The notes below the pieces were generated by a model that was not told the origin of the DNA, did not search any database, and worked only from the letters and a program-made list of their open reading frames with translations. A stretch of DNA of 14,593 nt from an uncultured Alphaproteobacteria bacterium (GTDB taxonomy: Bacteria > Pseudomonadota > Alphaproteobacteria > TMED127): the NCBI GenBank assembly GCA_902567145.1, contig CACFLM010000018.1, positions 1 through 14,593 on the forward strand, read 5' to 3'. The position numbers and the translations under genes were made by a program. Position 1 is the stretch's first letter; each line of letters begins with the position of its first letter. Positions 1-5,367 of the stretch are shown in pieces.

Positions 1-914
1 GTGTTGATTTTAAGCTTTTCAAACCCCCTTTGCAAAAAAAGAAAAATGACAAACCTATTTTGATAAACATAGGAAGAGTTGCTATTGAAAAAAACTTAGA
101 AGCGTTTTTAAAATTAGATCTCGACTGTGAAAAATGGATTGTAGGTGATGGTCCTGATAGACGCAAACTCGAAAAAAAATATCCAAATGTCAAATTTTTT
201 GGTGAAAAAAAACAACATGAATTACATGAATACTATGGAAAAGCAGATTTATTCGTTTTTCCAAGCAAAACCGATACTTTCGGGCTAGTATTACTAGAAG
301 CTATGGCATGCGGATTACCAGTAGCCGCATTTCCAGTTGCAGGCCCAATCAATGTTATTGGAAAAAGTGGAGCAGGGGTTCTAAATAAAAATCTTAAAAT
401 AGCGTGTTTAAATGCATTAAAAATACCGGCCAACAAACCTTTACATTATGTAAAAAAATTCACCTGGGAGAATGTTGTCAATATCTTTGAATCTAATCTA
501 CAAAATTCAAAAAAAAGGGATCCAAAAACATATGTCTTTAAAGAGAATCCACATAAAAAGAATACTGGGTTGAGGAGATTATATTTTGCTTTAATAAATA
601 GTCTCTCAGGATTTATATTTGCTTTTAAGGAGGAGAGTGCTTTCAGACAAGAACTACTTCTCACTTTGATATTAATCCCTCTTGCTTTTATATTTCCAAC
701 CGAGACTACAGAAAAACTTCTCATGATTGGAAGTATTATGCTTTTACTCATAATTGAATTACTTAATTCAAGCATTGAAGCCACCATTGACAGAATTTCT
801 TTTTCACATCACGACCTTTCAAAAAGAGCCAAAGATTTAGGCAGTGCAGCTGTTCTTTGCTCACTTGTTTTTGTGTTTGTTACTTATGTATCCATATTGA
901 AGAGATTTTTTTAG
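1..914 (+). CDS. dgkA: Glycosyltransferase (GT4, Agt-like) fused to diacylglycerol kinase, 5' end missing
   Basis: The reading frame is open from base 3 to the TAG at 912-914 with no stop, and it enters from outside the window, so the N-terminal acceptor-binding half is missing. The first visible residues (VDFKLFKP) are the typical link before the nucleotide-sugar domain of GT4 enzymes. Bases 60-500 encode that domain: GRVAIEKN, a VGDGP motif, and TDTFGLVLLEAMACGLP with the donor-binding Glu. The style matches alphaproteobacterial Agt enzymes, which glycosylate diacylglycerol during phosphate starvation. After a short linker, bases 561-911 encode a full DgkA, an integral membrane kinase converting diacylglycerol to phosphatidic acid. 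The ESAFRQE, ELLNSSIEA and LSKRAKDLGSAAV motifs are all intact, and there are three hydrophobic segments. Both halves should use diacylglycerol. The fusion is seen directly. The lipid substrate of the glycosyltransferase half is inferred from family resemblance. Confidence 0.85.
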   Translation, partial: VDFKLFKPPLQKKKNDKPILINIGRVAIEKNLEAFLKLDLDCEKWIVGDGPDRRKLEKKYPNVKFFGEKKQHELHEYYGKADLFVFPSKTDTFGLVLLEAMACGLPVAAFPVAGPINVIGKSGAGVLNKNLKIACLNALKIPANKPLHYVKKFTWENVVNIFESNLQNSKKRDPKTYVFKENPHKKNTGLRRLYFALINSLSGFIFAFKEESAFRQELLLTLILIPLAFIFPTETTEKLLMIGSIMLLLIIELLNSSIEATIDRISFSHHDLSKRAKDLGSAAVLCSLVFVFVTYVSILKRFF

Positions 915-1002
915 TGTATATGCACTATTTATGTGAAATTGCAGGTTAATTTAAAAGAACGCCTAAAATCCATTAGAAATCTATCTTATGTGCATATACA
1001 CT
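913..1002. repeat. 13-bp inverted repeat between two convergent genes
   Basis: AGTGTATATGCAC at 913-925 is exactly reverse-complementary to GTGCATATACACT at 990-1002, with 64 bases between. The left arm overlaps the TAG stop of the dgkA fusion, and the right arm ends one base before the end of the fae-like gene (1004). Each arm is also nearly palindromic (GTGYATATRCAC). It could be a long-loop bidirectional terminator, a pair of operator sites, or the ends of a small inserted element. No target-site duplication is evident. Confidence 0.6.
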
Positions 1003-1003
1003 G

Positions 1004-1549
1004 TTACTTGGAATCTAATGCTTTTTCAAAGTATTTATGAACAATTTTATCTTGGTTTTCTAAAAGCCAATCTATCGATGGCTCGTCCTTCATTGCTTTC
1101 TTTATTGCACTCGTGGTCGCCTTACGATGAATATCAAAAAGTATTTTGTGATCTAAATTTTTGTCTTCAGCTACACTTGGATTCAACCAAACTGATACAA
1201 TAATGCCTACATCATTAACTATTTTCTTTGGAATATAACCCTCTCTAACGGAATCTAACACACCATTAGCAATAGCTCCTTGAACTGTTCCCATTAAAAT
1301 ATTGGTATATCTGTCGTCTTTGACAGTGACCTTGCTCACCATTAATGTTGCTGGCCTAACCATTACGTCTGTGTTCATTATCGCAAGAACTTTTGTATGT
1401 CCTTTAACTTGATTGCCTAGTAAGGTGGCGAAAGCTGTTCCAAATGGGCCGTTAAATTTTCCGATAACTACTTCCGGCTCAGCTGCAGTTCCTGGTGGTC
1501 CTCCAGCAATTAGTGACTCACCAACTTTGATGTCAAAATTATCGCTCAT
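1004..1549 (-). CDS. fae: Formaldehyde-activating enzyme (Fae) family protein lacking the catalytic histidine
   Basis: A 181-aa soluble protein recognisable as Fae. VGESL is at residues 9-13, TAFATLL at 38-44, an LMVSKVTV segment at 69-76, GTVQGAIANGV at 87-97, REGYIP at 102-107 and a terminal lysine/alanine-rich helix. Classical Fae condenses formaldehyde with tetrahydromethanopterin. The conserved Lys (K73) and Gln (Q90) of the Fae pocket are present. The stretch that normally reads A-H-I-D before the first strand reads A-E-P-E here (residues 23-26), so the general-acid histidine (His17 of the Methylobacterium enzyme) appears replaced by Glu24. It may therefore be a Fae-like paralogue with another aldehyde or pterin role, or a non-catalytic binder. 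The start is supported by AAGGAG (1557-1562) eight bases upstream. It lies 19 bases after the XRE regulator gene and is probably co-transcribed with it. Confidence 0.8.
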   Translation of the reverse strand: MSDNFDIKVGESLIAGGPPGTAAEPEVVIGKFNGPFGTAFATLLGNQVKGHTKVLAIMNTDVMVRPATLMVSKVTVKDDRYTNILMGTVQGAIANGVLDSVREGYIPKKIVNDVGIIVSVWLNPSVAEDKNLDHKILFDIHRKATTSAIKKAMKDEPSIDWLLENQDKIVHKYFEKALDSK

Positions 1550-1568
1550 AAGTTTACTCCTTTTAAAA

Positions 1569-1772
1569 TTAAACCAGTTTCTTTAACTTTTTCTTAAGTT
1601 CTATCGCTTCACATGCTAATTTTATATATTTGGGTATTTTTATATCTTTTTCTCCTTTTTTACCCTTCTCATAATACTGGATCATTCTCCTTTTTAGGCC
1701 AAGTACATTAGCAGCCTCTGCTTGAGAAAAACCATTCTTTTTTCTCCATTTTTTGAACTGTTCTTTTTCCAT
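1569..1772 (-). CDS. Small XRE-type helix-turn-helix transcriptional regulator
   Basis: A 67-aa basic protein made almost entirely of a Cro/CI-type HTH. KKWRKKNGFSQAEAANVLGL (residues 7-26) gives helices 1-3, with the SQAEAA turn characteristic of the family, and RRMIQYYEKG (28-37) is the recognition and following helix. The C-terminus is IKLACEAIELKKKLKK. I start it at the ATG at 1772 because that is where HTH similarity begins. An in-frame ATG at 1835 would add a hydrophobic stretch translated largely from a poly-A/T run and would place the start inside the divergent promoter. No strong Shine-Dalgarno sequence is seen. Palindromes at 1839-1851 and 1869-1881 lie upstream, consistent with autoregulation and control of the divergent genes. 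The fae-like gene follows 19 bases downstream. Its identity as a DNA-binding regulator is firm, but its target sites are inferred. Confidence 0.85.
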   Translation of the reverse strand: MEKEQFKKWRKKNGFSQAEAANVLGLKRRMIQYYEKGKKGEKDIKIPKYIKLACEAIELKKKLKKLV

Positions 1773-1814
1773 AGACTTTAAGAAAGTAAGTATTAATACC
1801 AAAAAAAAAAAATT

Positions 1815-1843
1815 ATTACAAAATAATATTGACATATGCGCAA
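1815..1843 (-). promoter_or_regulatory. Possible promoter of the xre-fae operon
   Basis: Read on the minus strand, TTGCGC (1843-1838) and TGTAAT (1820-1815) are separated by exactly 17 bases, followed by the leader of the regulator gene. The -35 lies within the operator-like palindrome at 1839-1851, so a repressor bound there would block both directions. The -35 match is only moderate. Confidence 0.35.
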
Positions 1844-1857
1844 TCAGTGCGTATATT
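1829..1857 (+). promoter_or_regulatory. Sigma-70 promoter with an operator in its spacer
   Basis: A consensus TTGACA at 1829-1834 and TATATT at 1852-1857 are separated by 17 bases. The spacer is largely filled by the palindrome at 1839-1851. Transcription would start near 1864, ahead of the short ORF at 1909. Confidence 0.7.
1839..1851. promoter_or_regulatory. Operator-like palindrome O1
   Basis: CGCAA-TCA-GTGCG, one mismatch from the perfect CGCAA-N3-TTGCG. It occupies the spacer of the rightward promoter and overlaps the putative leftward -35. It is probably a binding site of the neighbouring XRE regulator, inferred from position and repetition. Confidence 0.55.
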
Positions 1858-1868
1858 TATAATAAACG

Positions 1869-1881
1869 CGCAATAGTTGCG
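1869..1881. promoter_or_regulatory. Operator-like palindrome O2
   Basis: CGCAA-TAG-TTGCG, perfect 5-bp arms. Its centre lies 30 bases from the centre of O1, about three helical turns, so dimers on O1 and O2 could cooperate. It sits just after the predicted transcription start of the rightward promoter, a classic repressor position. Confidence 0.6.
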
Positions 1882-1908
1882 TGTGGATAACTGCTTAGGA
1901 GATTATAT

Positions 1909-1983
1909 ATGTATGGACATTTGCTATATTGGGACTTTGTTTTTAAAAAAAGAAGCTTAGACAACCAAACGAAAAGAAAATGA
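1909..1983 (+). CDS. 24-aa small ORF, possibly a leader peptide coupled to the next gene
   Basis: A 24-codon ORF starting with ATG at 1909, seven bases after a good Shine-Dalgarno sequence (TAGGAG, 1896-1901). The peptide begins MYGHLLYWDF and ends in a basic tail KKRSLDNQTKRK. Its TGA stop overlaps the ATG of the following 102-aa gene in an ATGA arrangement (1980-1983). The next gene has no Shine-Dalgarno sequence of its own, so its translation probably depends on ribosomes finishing this ORF. I do not recognise the peptide. It could be a real small protein or only a leader. Evidence is limited to the ribosome site and the overlap. Confidence 0.45.
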   Translation: MYGHLLYWDFVFKKRSLDNQTKRK

Positions 1984-2288
1984 CTTGGGTTATTGTTTTT
2001 GTAACGTTTTTTGGCCCTCTTTATGATTCTGACGGCTTTGTAACAGACGTAAGTAAAACTACCACAGAAACATATAATACTCAGAATTCTTGTAGGTTTA
2101 TGTCTGAGATAATTAACGGCCAACTTAAAAGCGCTTCAAACATAAAAGAAAATAACAATATTTTAAAAAAGAAATATTCCGTTTGTTTGTCTTTTAGTGA
2201 TTGGTCACACTATAAGTTAGATCAGGATTTAGAGTCCCTTAAACAAAAATTAACAGAAAATACAACAAACAACAAAAGCTTTAAATAA
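1980..2288 (+). CDS. Hypothetical 102-aa protein with N-terminal hydrophobic segment
   Basis: I do not recognise this protein. Residues 1-13 (MTWVIVFVTFFGP) form a short hydrophobic segment suited to a signal peptide or membrane anchor with little positive charge before it. The rest is polar, rich in Thr, Asn, Ser and Lys, with a helical C-terminus (DQDLESLKQKL). It has two cysteines, C38 in NSCRFM and C69 in YSVCLSF, a spacing compatible with one disulfide in the periplasm. Small exported proteins of this layout, with one Cys before a helix and one in a final strand, are common hypotheticals in marine alphaproteobacteria and their phages. It follows the 24-codon ORF with a 4-base overlap and is read from the operator-bearing promoter at 1829, so it belongs to the presumed XRE regulon. 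Confidence 0.6.
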   Translation: MTWVIVFVTFFGPLYDSDGFVTDVSKTTTETYNTQNSCRFMSEIINGQLKSASNIKENNNILKKKYSVCLSFSDWSHYKLDQDLESLKQKLTENTTNNKSFK

Positions 2289-2316
2289 TTGACAACATGC
2301 AATAATTGCGTATATT
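2289..2316 (+). promoter_or_regulatory. Second sigma-70 promoter with the same operator in its spacer
   Basis: TTGACA at 2289-2294 and TATATT at 2311-2316 are separated by 16 bases. Both hexamers are identical to those of the promoter at 1829, and the spacer holds a third copy of the palindrome. It begins just after the stop of the 102-aa gene and drives the lysine-rich gene. Confidence 0.65.
2298..2310. promoter_or_regulatory. Operator-like palindrome O3
   Basis: TGCAA-TAA-TTGCG, one base from the perfect consensus CGCAA-N3-TTGCG. It occupies the same place relative to -35 and -10 as O1, which argues for shared control by one repressor. Confidence 0.55.
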
Positions 2317-2376
2317 TGTATATGCTGTTCCTAGGAATTGCAATGCATAAATGTAAAGTTAAAAGGAGGAATTAAA

Positions 2377-2994
2377 ATGCAACCACTTAAAAAACCAACT
2401 CAGCTTAAAAGATGGGGGAAAAAAAATAAGATTTCTAATAAGAAATTTTCTCGCTTAACAGGTTTAAGTCTTAAAAAAATGAGTAAATCTAAAAAGCTAC
2501 CAAAAATTGTAAAATTAGGGTGTTTAGCAATTGAAGGTGCGAAAAAAAAATCTGATCAAAAAAAAGAAATTCAGGTTTTAAAAAAGAAAAATAAAAATTT
2601 AAAAGCTAAAATAATTAAATTCAAAAAACCTAAAAAAAAGGTTAGTAAATTAAAAAGGGTTAATAAAAAGTTAGAATCCAAACTTAAGAAACCTAATAAA
2701 AACGTTAGTAAATTAAAAAAGGATAATAAGAAATTAGAATCTAAACTTAATAAACCTAAAAAAGTTATTAAAAAATTAAAAAGTAACAATAAAAAGTTAA
2801 AAGCTCGACTTAAAAAAAGTGATAAAAAAACTACAAAAACTTCTCAGTCCACTGTCAAAAATAAGTCAAAAACAAAAAAAATTGATTTAACAAAATCAAA
2901 TGGGAGCTTAGATAAAGTTTCTACTCAAAATATAAACATAAAAACGGATATCACCTCTCCTTCATCAGAAGAAAAACCTGAGACAACAAAATAA
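2377..2994 (+). CDS. Lysine-rich coiled-coil protein with XRE-derived N-terminus
   Basis: A 205-aa, extremely basic protein. The start at ATG 2377 is chosen because AAGGAGG lies just upstream. Residues 10-58 resemble the neighbouring XRE regulator: LKRWGKKNKIS matches its FKKWRKKNGFS, LTGLSLKKM matches VLGLKRRM, and LPKIVKLGCLAIEGAKKK matches IPKYIKLACEAIELKKK. The SQAEAA turn and the YYEKG segment are lost, so sequence-specific binding is doubtful. Residues 65-148 are about four copies of a 21-residue unit, V-S-K-L-x-x-x-N-K-K-L-E-S-K-L-x-K-P, with heptad spacing and Asn at a core position, ending in Pro. Residues 149-205 are a disordered Lys/Ser/Thr tail turning acidic at the end. It may coat nucleic acid, like an H1-type protein, or pair with the regulator. 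The function is unknown. Confidence 0.7.
   Translation: MQPLKKPTQLKRWGKKNKISNKKFSRLTGLSLKKMSKSKKLPKIVKLGCLAIEGAKKKSDQKKEIQVLKKKNKNLKAKIIKFKKPKKKVSKLKRVNKKLESKLKKPNKNVSKLKKDNKKLESKLNKPKKVIKKLKSNNKKLKARLKKSDKKTTKTSQSTVKNKSKTKKIDLTKSNGSLDKVSTQNINIKTDITSPSSEEKPETTK
2641..2829 (+). repeat. Three 63-bp in-frame tandem repeats
   Basis: Units at 2641-2703, 2704-2766 and 2767-2829 each encode 21 residues of the pattern V/I-x-K-L-K-x-x-N-K-K-L-x-x-x-L-x-K-P/S. The first two are the most alike. A degenerate fourth copy, with a 3-residue insertion, precedes them at about 2575-2634. Confidence 0.7.
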
Positions 2995-3006
2995 ATAAAA
3001 TATAAT

Positions 3007-3043
3007 ATGTCACCTTACGTAACACTTTTACGTAAGATGACAT
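3007..3043 (+). terminator. Hairpin terminator after the lysine-rich gene
   Basis: A 16-base stem (3007-3022 with 3028-3043) has one mismatch and a 5-base loop, followed by GTGTATTTTT. It lies 12 bases after the stop at 2994 and before the Pho box of the next operon, so it insulates the island from the Pho genes. The T-run is short and slightly interrupted. The stem includes TTACGTAA, itself palindromic, so a protein-binding role is possible. Confidence 0.6.
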
Positions 3044-3070
3044 GTGTATTTTTGGCTATTTAGGAGCTTT

Positions 3071-3088
3071 TGTCATAAAACTGTAACA
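3071..3088 (+). promoter_or_regulatory. Pho box (PhoB site) of the gap-arsJ-ppk-ppx operon
   Basis: TGTCATA (3071-3077) and TGTAACA (3082-3088) are direct repeats with an 11-base period separated by AAAC. This closely matches the PhoB consensus and the same half-sites occur at pstS. A weak -10 (TACTCG, 3098-3103) lies at the spacing seen in classical PhoB promoters, which would put the transcript start at or next to the gap ATG (3110). Confidence 0.85.
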
Positions 3089-3109
3089 CTACCAAAGTAC
3101 TCGTTCATC

Positions 3110-4108
3110 ATGACAACGTATGCAATTAATGGAATAGGAAGGATTGGTAAATATGTACTCAAATTTCTTCTAGAAAAAAATTTAGATTTAGCTTGGATTA
3201 ATGATGCAGTTGGAACTATAAACACACATTGCCATTTGTTGGAGTTTGACACTGTTCATGGTCGGTGGAATGCCAAATTTTCTACCGACCAGAATATAAT
3301 TTCAATTGATGATCGAAGACTAATTTTTAATAATCACAATAAAATTGAAAATTTAAAACTAGAAGGTGTAGATATTGTTTTAGATTGCACGGGAGTCTTC
3401 AAATCAGAAAAAAAATTAGCCCCTTATTTTGATAATGGTGTTAAGAAAGTAATTGTCTCTGCACCAATTAATGAAAAAAATGTTGCAAATATAGTATTTG
3501 GAATAAACCATAAAACATATATTCCCGATACTCATAAAATAATTACAGCTGCTAGTTGTACAACAAACTGTTTAGCACCTGTTGTAAAAGTACTCCACGA
3601 AAATATTGGCATAGTACATGGGTCAATTACAACAATACATAACGTAACTAACACACAGACAATTGTCGACAAACCTGGAAAAGATATCAGACGATCTAGG
3701 TCCTCTTTAAATTCTTTGATTCCCACAACAACAGGAAGTGCGAAAGCAATATCTCTTATTTATCCTCAATTAGAAGGAAAACTTAATGGTCATGCTGTCA
3801 GAGTCCCACTTTTAAATTCATCATTAACGGATTGTGTTTTTGAATTAAAACGAGATACTTCTGAAGAAGAAGTAAATAACTTTTTTAAAGATGCCTCTGA
3901 GAATGATTTGAAAGGGATTTTAGGCTATGAGGAAGCTCAGCTTGTATCAGCAGATTATGTAAATGATACCAGGTCAGCAATTATTGATGCGTGTTCTACT
4001 ATGGTTATAAACAAGAGGCAACTGAAAGTTTATGCATGGTATGACAACGAAATCGCTTATGCAAAAAGAATGGTTGATATTTGCGAATTTGTAAGTGAAT
4101 CTCTATGA
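3110..4108 (+). CDS. gap: Glyceraldehyde-3-phosphate dehydrogenase, arsenate-detoxification type
   Basis: A 332-aa type I GAPDH. The Rossmann motif NGIGRIG is at residues 7-13, the catalytic ASCTTNC has C150, the activating H177 lies in TTIHNVTNTQT, and the C-terminal signature is AWYDNE. GAPDH acts in the cytoplasm. With arsenate instead of phosphate it forms 1-arseno-3-phosphoglycerate. Segments such as HNVTNTQT and GHAVRVPLLNSSLTDCVFE resemble GAPDHs encoded beside arsJ rather than glycolytic ones. The usual WGY after AWYDNE is IAY here. I place the start at 3110 because GAPDH similarity begins there and an upstream GTG at 3044 would put the Pho box inside the gene. There is no Shine-Dalgarno sequence. 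It overlaps arsJ by four bases, so the two proteins are made together. A glycolytic or gluconeogenic role cannot be excluded. Confidence 0.93.
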   Translation: MTTYAINGIGRIGKYVLKFLLEKNLDLAWINDAVGTINTHCHLLEFDTVHGRWNAKFSTDQNIISIDDRRLIFNNHNKIENLKLEGVDIVLDCTGVFKSEKKLAPYFDNGVKKVIVSAPINEKNVANIVFGINHKTYIPDTHKIITAASCTTNCLAPVVKVLHENIGIVHGSITTIHNVTNTQTIVDKPGKDIRRSRSSLNSLIPTTTGSAKAISLIYPQLEGKLNGHAVRVPLLNSSLTDCVFELKRDTSEEEVNNFFKDASENDLKGILGYEEAQLVSADYVNDTRSAIIDACSTMVINKRQLKVYAWYDNEIAYAKRMVDICEFVSESL

Positions 4109-5367
4109 TTTTATTGTCTAAAGAACAATTCTCTTATTTGATAGTTACCTTTGCTTATTGGGTATTTATGCTTAGTGATGGGGCACTGAGAATGTTAGTT
4201 TTACTTCATTTTCATCAAAATGGTTTTTCACCACTACAACTCGCATATTTATTTCTATTTTATGAACTGGCTGGGATTTTTACAAATCCTTCAGCTGGAT
4301 GGTTAGCCGCTCGATACGGTCTTAAGCTTACTTTATATGCAGGTTTGACTGTTCAAATAATTTCTCTTTACTCTCTATCACAATTGGATGAAAATTGGAG
4401 TCAAAACTTTTCGATTTTTTATGTTTTAATCGTCCAAGGATTAAGCGGTATTGCAAAAGATTTAACAAAGATGTCCTCTAAATCAGCAGTTAAACTTTTA
4501 GCACCAGATAATCAATCGAGCCTTTTTAAGTGGGTGGCAATCTTAACAGGTTCGAAAAATGCTGTAAAAGGTTTCGGATTTTTGCTGGGCTGTACATTAT
4601 TAGCAACGATAGGTTTTTATAATTCATTAATTTCAATGGTTGTTATTGTTACCTTTATTTTGGTATGTAGTTTTATTTTCTTAAAGGATGATCTTATAAA
4701 TAAAAATAATAAAGCAAAAATATTCGATGTATTTTCAAAATCTAAAAACATTAACTTTCTATCTGCAGCAAGAATTTTTTTATTTGGAGCACGTGATGTT
4801 TGGTTTGTGGTTGGATTGCCAATTTTTTTTTACAGTATTTTTTCGGATGGTTCGGTAGATGGGAATAAAAAAGCCTTCTTTATAATTGGGAGCTTTATGG
4901 CCGCATGGATAATTCTCTACGGAATAATTCAAGCTTACTCACCAAAATTATTCTTAAAGGAGGACAACAGAAAAATTAACTTGGTAGATATCTCAAAAAA
5001 TTGGGTTCTCTACCTCCTAATTAATCTAATCTTATTAACTTTTTTACTATTTTTTTTCAGTGAAATTTTTCTGACAACAATTTTTTTATTTTCTGGTCTT
5101 TTTATTTTTTGTGGAATATTTGCTGTAAATTCGTCTATTCATTCTTATTTGATTTTGCATTTCTCAAAAATGAACAGAGTTTCTCTTGATGTTGGCTTTT
5201 ACTATATGGCTAATGCTACTGGAAGGTTTTTCGGAACCCTTTTATCTGGATTATCTTATCAATTTGGCGGGCTAACTTTAAGCTTAGCATTATCAACAAT
5301 CATGATTGCTTTTTGTTTGTATTTAACATCCTTCCTCCAGGAAAGTTATAATGAACAAAAAATTTAA
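4105..5367 (+). CDS. arsJ: ArsJ, MFS exporter of 1-arseno-3-phosphoglycerate
   Basis: A 420-aa major-facilitator membrane protein of about twelve hydrophobic helices, the usual ArsJ length. It starts YLIVTFAYWVFMLSDGALRMLVLLHFH (first part, residues 11-20), and the DGALRMLVLLHFHQ and NPSAGWLAARYGLKLTLYAG segments are hallmarks of ArsJ. The SSKSAVKLLAP and LFKWVAILTGSKNAVKGFGF segments (about residues 124-158) and the C-terminal NATGRFFGTLLSG support the same call. ArsJ exports the unstable arsenylated sugar phosphate made by the adjacent GAPDH from arsenate, which then decays outside the cell, so together they confer arsenate resistance. It is translationally coupled to gap (ATGA, 4105-4108) and overlaps ppk by 17 bases. 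It would be expressed from the Pho box at 3071, when high phosphate-transporter activity also lets arsenate in. Confidence 0.9.
   Translation: MILLSKEQFSYLIVTFAYWVFMLSDGALRMLVLLHFHQNGFSPLQLAYLFLFYELAGIFTNPSAGWLAARYGLKLTLYAGLTVQIISLYSLSQLDENWSQNFSIFYVLIVQGLSGIAKDLTKMSSKSAVKLLAPDNQSSLFKWVAILTGSKNAVKGFGFLLGCTLLATIGFYNSLISMVVIVTFILVCSFIFLKDDLINKNNKAKIFDVFSKSKNINFLSAARIFLFGARDVWFVVGLPIFFYSIFSDGSVDGNKKAFFIIGSFMAAWIILYGIIQAYSPKLFLKEDNRKINLVDISKNWVLYLLINLILLTFLLFFFSEIFLTTIFLFSGLFIFCGIFAVNSSIHSYLILHFSKMNRVSLDVGFYYMANATGRFFGTLLSGLSYQFGGLTLSLALSTIMIAFCLYLTSFLQESYNEQKI

Noticed and set aside
988..1203. 71-codon rightward reading frame over the fae-like gene
   Set aside because: It is antisense to a clearly recognisable protein family member and has no support of its own.
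1773..1835. Extended start of the XRE regulator at 1835, adding an apparent membrane helix
   Set aside because: The hydrophobic stretch comes from a poly-A/T tract, has no ribosome site and overlaps the divergent promoter.
1857..2123. 88-codon leftward reading frame opposite the 102-aa gene
   Set aside because: It runs antisense through the operator, the small ORF and the better-supported rightward gene, and shows no ribosome site or recognisable motif.
2328..2337. TTCCTAGGAA palindrome near the transcript start of the lysine-rich gene
   Set aside because: Only one copy, ten bases long and unrelated to the repeated operator, so it is compatible with chance.
2641..2829. The 63-bp repeats as a CRISPR or mobile element
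   Set aside because: They are in-frame, lack spacers and encode a regular coiled-coil pattern.
3008..3025. TGTCACC/GTAACAC in the hairpin stem as an extra Pho box
   Set aside because: The half-sites are one base out of the 11-base phase and are explained by the hairpin's own symmetry.
3044..3109. Longer gap start at GTG 3044
   Set aside because: It would add 22 residues with no GAPDH similarity, would lie within the terminator end and would place the Pho box inside the coding region.
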